A program made the translations under genes and the position numbers. This document shows, one piece after another, positions 8,280-12,684 of a DNA stretch of 12,684 nt (its first letter is position 1; every line of letters starts with the position of its first letter). This DNA is from an uncultured Verrucomicrobiota bacterium (GTDB taxonomy: Bacteria > Verrucomicrobiota > Kiritimatiellia > RFP12 > UBA1067): NCBI GenBank assembly GCA_946628745.1, contig CAMOXA010000031.1:1-12684 (forward strand), written 5' to 3'. The notes below the pieces were generated by a model. The model was not told where the DNA came from and did not search any database. It worked only from the letters and a program-made list of their open reading frames with translations.

Positions 8280-10163
8280 TCATTGGGCGTTCTTCTCTTT
8301 CGCTGTGTGCTTCCGGCTCATTGCGCGGTTTGCCGCGGTGGCGAAGGCGTCGACCAGATGGGCGAACGTGAGCGGTTTGAGGATGATGCCGGTGAACAGC
8401 TCGGATCTGTTGTCTTTGTGAAACTCCATGTCGGCGGTCACCGCGTAGGCCGGCAGCCGGCTGAAACGTCCGTCTGCGCGGATTTTTTCAATCAGCTCCA
8501 GCCCGTTCATGTTCGGCATCCAGAAGTCGGAAAAGACGAAATCGTACGGGTTGCCGTTTTTCGCGGCCGACACGAGGGCTTCAAAAGCCTCCTCTCCGTC
8601 GCCGGCATGGTCTACCGCGACAATGCCGGCTTTTTTGAGATGTGACGTCAGAACCGCGCGGTTGACGGGCGAATCGTCCACGACAAGAATGTGCTTCGGC
8701 AGATTCTCCGGCAGTATCCGCACGGGCTTCGCCGCGGTGGCCGGGGCGGCAGCCGCGGCGTCAGGCGCCACTCCGGGAATGTGCGCCCTGAATGTCGAGC
8801 CTTTGCCGAGTTCGCTGGCTGCAGTCAACTCGCCGCCCATGATTTCCACAAGCCGTCTGCATATGGATAGCCCGAGCCCCGTGCCGATTACTCTGTCTGC
8901 CGTGTGGCTCGCGTCCTGGACCTGCACGAAAGGTTCGAGAATGTGTCCGAGCATGTCCGGGGGTATTCCGCATCCGGTATCCGACACCGAGATGTCGAGT
9001 GTCTCTCCTTCGTAGGATGCGGCGACCGTCACCGAGCCGCGGTCGGTGAACTTGACCGCGTTGCCGATGAGATTGAAAAGAACCTGTCGGATGCGGTGTC
9101 CGTCCAGAAGGACGGGCGGTACGTCCGCCGTCCGGTTGACGAGCTCGATGCCTTTCGTCGCCGCCGCGAGCCTGAACGACGCCAGTACGTCGTCCGTCAG
9201 TGTGTCCAGCCGCAGAGGGGCCGGCTGCAGCGTCAGCTTGCCGGCGTCCATCTTCGCGAGGTCGAGAACGTCGTTGACTAGCTGCAGAAGCGTCGTGCCG
9301 CTCGCGCGTATCGACTTAAGCGCCTCGTCTCTTTCATCCTTCGTCTTTACGCCGTCCTGCAGCAGTTCGGAATATCCGATAATCGCATTGAGCGGCGTGC
9401 GGATGTCGTGGCTCACGATGCTGAAGAACAGGCTGCGCGCTTTTTCTGCATTGCGGGCGCGCGAGAGCGCCTTTTCCAGAAGCGCCATGTGCTTGGCCGA
9501 CTGCTCGTCCTGTATGACGAAGACGTGGAGGAAGCAGTTGCTTATGAGACACCCGAGCGCGGTGAATGGCGTGAGAGGCCATGCGACCTGAAGGATGATG
9601 GCGGTGGCGATTGTGATGCAAGACATGAATACCATCATACCCCGCCTGCGGGGCGAGTCTTTGCTGGCGAGCGCTTTCGCCAGCACGAACGCCGCGGCCA
9701 GCAGCAACAGCACAAGCAGGAAGCAAAACGCCACGTCGCGCACCGCGCCGGTCCTGTACACTCCGTCGCCGTCGATGTAGAAGAAGGCTTTGTTGTACGG
9801 ATTCGCCGCCAGCGCCGCCACATTGAACGCCAGCAGCGCGAGTCCCGCCCAGGACAGTATGCGCGACTGCCATTTCGCCAAATGCAGATAGTCGACCGTG
9901 AAGCGGCACCACATGACGACGAACGCGACGAGCGACAGGAAGAACAGTATCGTGTCCGCGTAAAGGAATCCTCTCCAGCCGAGGCCGGCGAATATGCCCC
10001 ATGCCGCGTCCGAGGCGTAGTAGGCGAGTATGCCCATCATGAAGCCTCGGTAGCTCGAGCTTTGCACGGTGACGGATCTTCGCCCTGTGGGCAGGCCGAA
10101 GTTTATGAACAGATGAATCGCTATCGCGACGATAGAGAAGATAGAATACGTGTAATCCTGCAT
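8280..10163 (-). CDS. Seven-TM hybrid sensor histidine kinase with receiver domain
   Basis: 627 residues. The first 217 hold about seven hydrophobic segments (5-22, 40-60, 67-87, 101-120, 143-163, 175-195, 199-217), forming a membrane sensor. A short connector (218-245) leads to HisKA with the phosphoacceptor His252 in FFSIVSHDIRTPLNAIIGY (bases 9408-9410). HATPase_c has the N box NLIGNAVKF (Asn368), G1 DTGCGIP (395-401), F box EPFVQ, and G2 GTGLGL (427-432). An Ala/Pro linker (466-478) joins a C-terminal receiver: acidic pair Asp496-Asp497, phosphorylated Asp546 in FSDFWMPNMNG, Thr577 and Lys596. All catalytic residues are intact, so the chain should autophosphorylate and pass phosphate to its own receiver. 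No HPt or DNA-binding output is present in the protein or nearby, so the final partner lies elsewhere. ATG 10163 has only a weak ribosome-binding site. The gene converges with gtrA (71-nt gap) and diverges from the Memo-AMMECR1 gene. Confidence 0.95.
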   Translation of the reverse strand: MQDYTYSIFSIVAIAIHLFINFGLPTGRRSVTVQSSSYRGFMMGILAYYASDAAWGIFAGLGWRGFLYADTILFFLSLVAFVVMWCRFTVDYLHLAKWQSRILSWAGLALLAFNVAALAANPYNKAFFYIDGDGVYRTGAVRDVAFCFLLVLLLLAAAFVLAKALASKDSPRRRGMMVFMSCITIATAIILQVAWPLTPFTALGCLISNCFLHVFVIQDEQSAKHMALLEKALSRARNAEKARSLFFSIVSHDIRTPLNAIIGYSELLQDGVKTKDERDEALKSIRASGTTLLQLVNDVLDLAKMDAGKLTLQPAPLRLDTLTDDVLASFRLAAATKGIELVNRTADVPPVLLDGHRIRQVLFNLIGNAVKFTDRGSVTVAASYEGETLDISVSDTGCGIPPDMLGHILEPFVQVQDASHTADRVIGTGLGLSICRRLVEIMGGELTAASELGKGSTFRAHIPGVAPDAAAAAPATAAKPVRILPENLPKHILVVDDSPVNRAVLTSHLKKAGIVAVDHAGDGEEAFEALVSAAKNGNPYDFVFSDFWMPNMNGLELIEKIRADGRFSRLPAYAVTADMEFHKDNRSELFTGIILKPLTFAHLVDAFATAANRAMSRKHTAKEKNAQ

Positions 10164-10197
10164 TGTGCCAGCCGTGTCCGGCTTCCCGCCGCCGAGA

Positions 10198-10235
10198 CAG
10201 ACGGGGCAGGCTTTCGGCCTGCTACCACCCGTCTG
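10198..10235 (-). promoter_or_regulatory. Strong leader hairpin in the kinase 5' UTR
   Basis: Two stacked perfect stems: outer 8 bp (10198-10205 with 10228-10235) and inner 6 bp (10206-10211 with 10217-10222), with a 5-nt loop (10212-10216) and a one-sided 5-nt bulge (10223-10227). It falls 35 nt upstream of the kinase ATG and, if the promoter at 10272-10300 is right, about 30 nt into the transcript. A smaller AGCCG/CGGCT stem follows just before the start codon. The arrangement suggests control of kinase translation or mRNA stability. It matches no riboswitch class I know, so it is listed as an RNA structure only. Confidence 0.5.
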
Positions 10236-10271
10236 CAGTCTTTGTTTTGCGCATTGGTGCCGAAGAGACGT

Positions 10272-10300
10272 ATTTTATCATTTCTTGCGCACCGCCGCAA
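10272..10300 (-). promoter_or_regulatory. Sigma70-type promoter for the hybrid kinase
   Basis: Read on the minus strand: TTGCGG (10300-10295), a 17-nt spacer, then TAAAAT (10277-10272). Transcription would start near 10265, giving a 5' leader of about 100 nt that contains the hairpin at 10198-10235. The -35 box sits exactly in the loop between two inverted-repeat arms (10285-10294 and 10305-10314). Confidence 0.55.
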
Positions 10301-10314
10301 TACCCGGTGCGCAA
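10285..10314. repeat. Perfect 10-bp inverted repeat, candidate operator
   Basis: TTGCGCACCG (10285-10294) is matched by CGGTGCGCAA (10305-10314) with a 10-nt spacer. Arm centres lie 20 bp apart, about two helical turns, as expected for a dimeric DNA-binding protein. The spacer holds the -35 box of the kinase promoter, and the plus-strand promoter starts 25 bp further on. It could instead form a hairpin in RNA, but it lies upstream of both predicted transcript starts, which favours a DNA site. Confidence 0.5.
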
Positions 10315-10338
10315 TATTTCGTATTCCGGCGCACCCAC

Positions 10339-10367
10339 TTGCCACAAGCTTTGCGATATGCTATATT
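10339..10367 (+). promoter_or_regulatory. Sigma70-type promoter for the Memo-AMMECR1/radical SAM pair
   Basis: TTGCCA (10339-10344), a 17-nt spacer, then TATATT (10362-10367). Start of transcription would be near 10374, with a leader of about 60 nt before ATG 10436. Confidence 0.6.
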
Positions 10368-10423
10368 ATCCGTGTGCCCGTGCGCTGCGCAACCGCCGCG
10401 CGCGGCGAACAGGCGGGATTAGC

Positions 10424-10431
10424 AAAAGGAG
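10424..10431 (+). promoter_or_regulatory. Ribosome-binding site fixing the Memo-AMMECR1 start
   Basis: AAAAGGAG ends 4 nt before ATG 10436. The open frame extends upstream to 10163, but that part crosses the promoter and operator region and has no protein-like composition, so 10436 is chosen. Confidence 0.8.
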
Positions 10432-10435
10432 AGAC

Positions 10436-11914
10436 ATGGCAGACAGCGCAACAGAAGCATATTCATCTGTACTCGAAAGCACGATAGCCGGCTCATGGTA
10501 CCCGGCGACGGCGGGGGCGATTCGCGCCTTGGCCGGGGCGTGGGAGCGGCAATGCGCCGCCGCGGCGCCTGCCGCGCCTCGCGGTCCCGCGCCGGACATG
10601 CTCGTTCTGCCCCACGCCGGCTGGGCGTATTCCGGCGAGACCGCGTGGCGGGCCGTACGTCTTGCGAAGGGTGCCGCCTTCACGCGCGTAGTCCTTCTCG
10701 CGCCGAGCCATCGCGCATGGATCGAGAACCGGCTTGTCGCCCCCGCGGCGGATGCCGTGTCCACCCCTCTCGGCGAAATACCGGTCGACCGCGATTTCAT
10801 AGACGCTCTCGCTCTCGCCGCGCCGGTCGTCCGCAACGACAAGGTGCATCTCGCGGAGCACTCGACGCAGATCGAGTATCCTCTCTTGCAACTCGCGCTT
10901 GGCACCGGCTTTTCTCTCGTTCCGCTTATCGCCGGGTCGCTGGGCGGCGACCAGATGGCGATGTGCGCGAGGGCGCTTTCGAGGTTGATGGACGATCGCA
11001 CGCTTCTTGTTGTGTCTTCCGATTTTACGCATTATGGGGACGACTTCTCGTACACGCCGTACGGGACGGACGGCGGACGCGGCGTGCGCGAGCGAGTGGC
11101 GGCGGTCGATGCCAAGGCGCTCTCTTTCATCGAGAAGGGGGATGCCGACGCTTTCGCCGCGTGCATCCGCGACACGGGCGCGACCGTATGCGGACATGTG
11201 CCGATCGAACTTGCTCTAAGGGCGGCCCCGGCCGGTACTCGTTTGTCGACCGTCCATTATTCCACGTCCGGCGATGCCGAAGCGGACTTCACCCGCTTCG
11301 TCTGCTACGCGGCGGTAGCCGGGCGCGCGGCATGGCGCGCGCCCGGGGCTCAGACCTTGGACGCCGCGGCGAGGGCGTTTCTTCTTCGCCTTGCCAGGGA
11401 GTCCGTCGAATGCGCCGTCAAAGGCGTGCCGCTCGCGCGTTCGCGCCTGACGGCGGACTCGGATAGAATCGCTGCGCAGATTTCCGCGAAGATGGGCGCG
11501 TTCGTAACTCTGACCGACCGTGCGACAGGCGCTCTTCGCGGCTGCATCGGCGAAATCCTGCCGATGCGTCCGCTCGTCGAAGCGGTCGCCGCGCGTGCCG
11601 TCGACGCGGCGCTGCACGATCCGCGTTTCATGCCGGTGTCGGAGCGCGAACTGGCCGGCCTCCGCGTCGAAGTCTCTGCGCTGACTCCGCCCGCGCCCGT
11701 CGGCTCGTGGCGCGAGATAGTGCTCGGACGCGACGGCATGACGCTTGAAAAGGGCGGGGCGTTCGCCGTCTTTCTCCCGCAGGTCGCTCCGGAGCAGGCC
11801 TGGGACCTGCCCGAAACCCTCTTGTATCTTTCCCGCAAGGCCGGGCTGCCGCCGGATGCGTGGCGCGACGGCGCGAAGTTCGAGACGTTCCAGGCGGAGG
11901 TCTTTCATGAGTGA
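10436..11914 (+). CDS. Memo-AMMECR1 fusion protein (AmmeMemoRadiSam system)
   Basis: 492 residues joining two families that are often separate genes. Residues about 15-295 are Memo-like, related to non-haem iron dioxygenases (LigB fold): IAGSWYPA, LPHAGWAYSG with His60 (bases 10613-10615), LLAPSHR with His92, AEHSTQIEYPLL, VVSSDFTHYGDDF, and ATVCGHVPIE with Cys252. His60, His92 and Cys252 correspond to the His/His/Cys metal site of human MEMO1. Residues about 308-492 are AMMECR1-like: the highly conserved LRGCIGEI block (367-374), DPRFMPVSERELAGLRVEVS, GAFAVFLPQVAPEQAWD and the ending around KFETFQAEVF. No signal peptide or membrane segment is seen, so it is cytoplasmic. It overlaps the radical SAM gene by 8 nt. 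The biochemical role of the system is not settled as far as I know; a joint modification reaction is the natural inference. Confidence 0.93.
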   Translation: MADSATEAYSSVLESTIAGSWYPATAGAIRALAGAWERQCAAAAPAAPRGPAPDMLVLPHAGWAYSGETAWRAVRLAKGAAFTRVVLLAPSHRAWIENRLVAPAADAVSTPLGEIPVDRDFIDALALAAPVVRNDKVHLAEHSTQIEYPLLQLALGTGFSLVPLIAGSLGGDQMAMCARALSRLMDDRTLLVVSSDFTHYGDDFSYTPYGTDGGRGVRERVAAVDAKALSFIEKGDADAFAACIRDTGATVCGHVPIELALRAAPAGTRLSTVHYSTSGDAEADFTRFVCYAAVAGRAAWRAPGAQTLDAAARAFLLRLARESVECAVKGVPLARSRLTADSDRIAAQISAKMGAFVTLTDRATGALRGCIGEILPMRPLVEAVAARAVDAALHDPRFMPVSERELAGLRVEVSALTPPAPVGSWREIVLGRDGMTLEKGGAFAVFLPQVAPEQAWDLPETLLYLSRKAGLPPDAWRDGAKFETFQAEVFHE

Positions 11915-12684
11915 ACCGGCGCCCGCCGTCTGCACGGTCTGCCCCCGCCGCTGCCGCATTGCCGCGGGCGGATACGGCTTCTGCCGCGCGCGCATGGAGT
12001 CTGGCGGACGCGTCGTCGCCGCCAACTACGGGCGCATAACTTCGCTTGCTCTCGACCCGATCGAAAAGAAACCGCTCGCGTTTTACCGTCCCGGCTCGCA
12101 GGTGCTGTCCGTCGGCGGCTACGGCTGCAACCTGCGCTGCCCGTTCTGCCAGAACGACTCCATCTCCCAGCATGGCGGAGAGGAGACGGCATGGCGCGCC
12201 GCGGCGCCGGACGAACTCGCCGCTCTCGCCTTGCGTCTCGCTGGCGAACGCGGCAACATCGGGCTCGCCTATACCTACAACGAGCCGCTCGTAGGCTGGG
12301 AGTTCGTGCGCGACTGCGCCCTCGAAATACGGCGCCGCTCGCTCAGCAATGTCCTTGTTTCGAACGGATGCGCAAACGCCGGAATCGTCGAGGAGCTCGC
12401 GCCGCTTATCGACGCCGCCAATATCGACTTGAAGGGCCCGTCGCAGGAATTCTACGATTGGGTCGGCGGCAGCTATGACGCCGTGTGCCGCACTATCGAA
12501 ATACTCCACCGCGCCCGCTGCCATGTCGAGGTGACGATGCTAGCGATTCCGGGCCGCAACGATTCCGATGAGGCCATCGACGCCGTCGCCGCGCGAATCG
12601 CCGCCGTCTCGCCTCGGATACCGCTTCATGTCACGCGGTTTTTCCCCCGCTATCTGATGACGGATTCCGCGCCCACCCCTCCCG
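11907..12684 (+). CDS. AmmeMemoRadiSam system radical SAM enzyme (3' truncated by window edge)
   Basis: 259 complete codons are visible; the family is usually about 330-350 residues, so the C-terminus is missing. ATG 11907 overlaps the fusion gene's stop (ATGAGTGA) and follows GGAGG (11896-11900) by 6 nt. An N-terminal cysteine cluster (Cys9, Cys12, Cys16, Cys26) in C-x2-C-x3-C form with a later G-x-C-R motif is typical of this group and of PflA-like activases. The radical SAM cluster is GYGCNLRCPFCQN with Cys74, Cys78 and Cys81 (from base 12126), CX3CX2C, which binds the 4Fe-4S that cleaves S-adenosylmethionine. Later marks are YTYNEPLVGWEF, VLVSNGCA, NIDLKGPSQEFY and TMLAIPGRND, which belong to the PflA/AMMECR1-linked branch. 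Location next to Memo-AMMECR1 makes the AmmeMemoRadiSam assignment much stronger than PflA. Substrate unknown. Confidence 0.93.
   Translation, partial: MSEPAPAVCTVCPRRCRIAAGGYGFCRARMESGGRVVAANYGRITSLALDPIEKKPLAFYRPGSQVLSVGGYGCNLRCPFCQNDSISQHGGEETAWRAAAPDELAALALRLAGERGNIGLAYTYNEPLVGWEFVRDCALEIRRRSLSNVLVSNGCANAGIVEELAPLIDAANIDLKGPSQEFYDWVGGSYDAVCRTIEILHRARCHVEVTMLAIPGRNDSDEAIDAVAARIAAVSPRIPLHVTRFFPRYLMTDSAPTPP

Noticed and set aside
10198..10240. Leader hairpin read as a plus-strand intrinsic terminator or as a c-di-GMP riboswitch
   Set aside because: No plus-strand gene ends nearby and the following T-run is interrupted. The conserved core of the GEMM riboswitch could not be found.
10163..10435. 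91-residue N-terminal extension of the Memo-AMMECR1 frame
   Set aside because: It runs through two promoters, the inverted repeat and the leader hairpin, and lacks a ribosome-binding site, while ATG 10436 has a strong one.
9408..10487. 359-residue plus-strand open frame across the kinase gene and the divergent promoter region
   Set aside because: Antisense to a well-conserved kinase and of highly charged, motif-free composition.
11628..12524. 298-residue minus-strand open frame opposite the AMMECR1 and radical SAM region
   Set aside because: Antisense to conserved radical SAM and AMMECR1 motifs and without any recognisable domain.

Overview
The window is GC-rich (roughly 60% by eye), densely coded bacterial chromosome, mostly housekeeping genes with a few poorly understood ones between them. 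Likely source: a member of the PVC superphylum, possibly a gut Kiritimatiellota or Lentisphaerae lineage. This is an inference from a Tat-exported GH109-type Gfo/Idh/MocA protein, an orphan lipoprotein, a divergent ThyX, a secY outside any ribosomal-protein operon, and a 7TM hybrid kinase of a kind I associate with gut anaerobes. Strong Shine-Dalgarno sequences and sigma70-like promoters are visible. No rRNA, tRNA, CRISPR, IS or phage gene was seen.

Layout. (1) 1-4021, plus strand: the 3' half of leuS, an acidic repeat-containing lipoprotein, an exported two-lobed retropepsin-like protein and a short ThyX-family protein, with gaps of 41, 23 and 17 nt, probably one transcription unit. (2) 4022-4820: a promoter, then rpoZ and smpB 10 nt apart. 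(3) 4804-8208: a near-consensus promoter whose -35 lies inside the end of smpB, then secY, a Tat-exported GH109-like oxidoreductase/glycosidase and a GtrA-family membrane protein overlapping it by 8 nt. (4) 8280-10163, minus strand: a seven-TM hybrid sensor histidine kinase with a receiver, convergent with gtrA. (5) 10164-10435: a 272-nt divergent intergenic region with promoters in both directions, a perfect 10-bp inverted repeat around the kinase -35 box, and a strong hairpin in the kinase leader. (6) 10436-12684, plus strand: a Memo-AMMECR1 fusion and a radical SAM enzyme overlapping by 8 nt, together the AmmeMemoRadiSam system; the radical SAM gene runs off the window.

How they fit. leuS, rpoZ, smpB and secY serve translation, transcription, ribosome rescue and secretion. 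The lipoprotein, retropepsin-like protein, GH109-like protein and GtrA protein act in or beyond the cell envelope. The most system-like element is the compact Memo-AMMECR1/radical SAM pair, whose reaction I do not know to be settled, divergently placed from the sensor kinase. The other points worth a second look are the retropepsin-like duplication with a degenerate second active site and the Cys-rich ThyX homolog with RHK in place of RHR.
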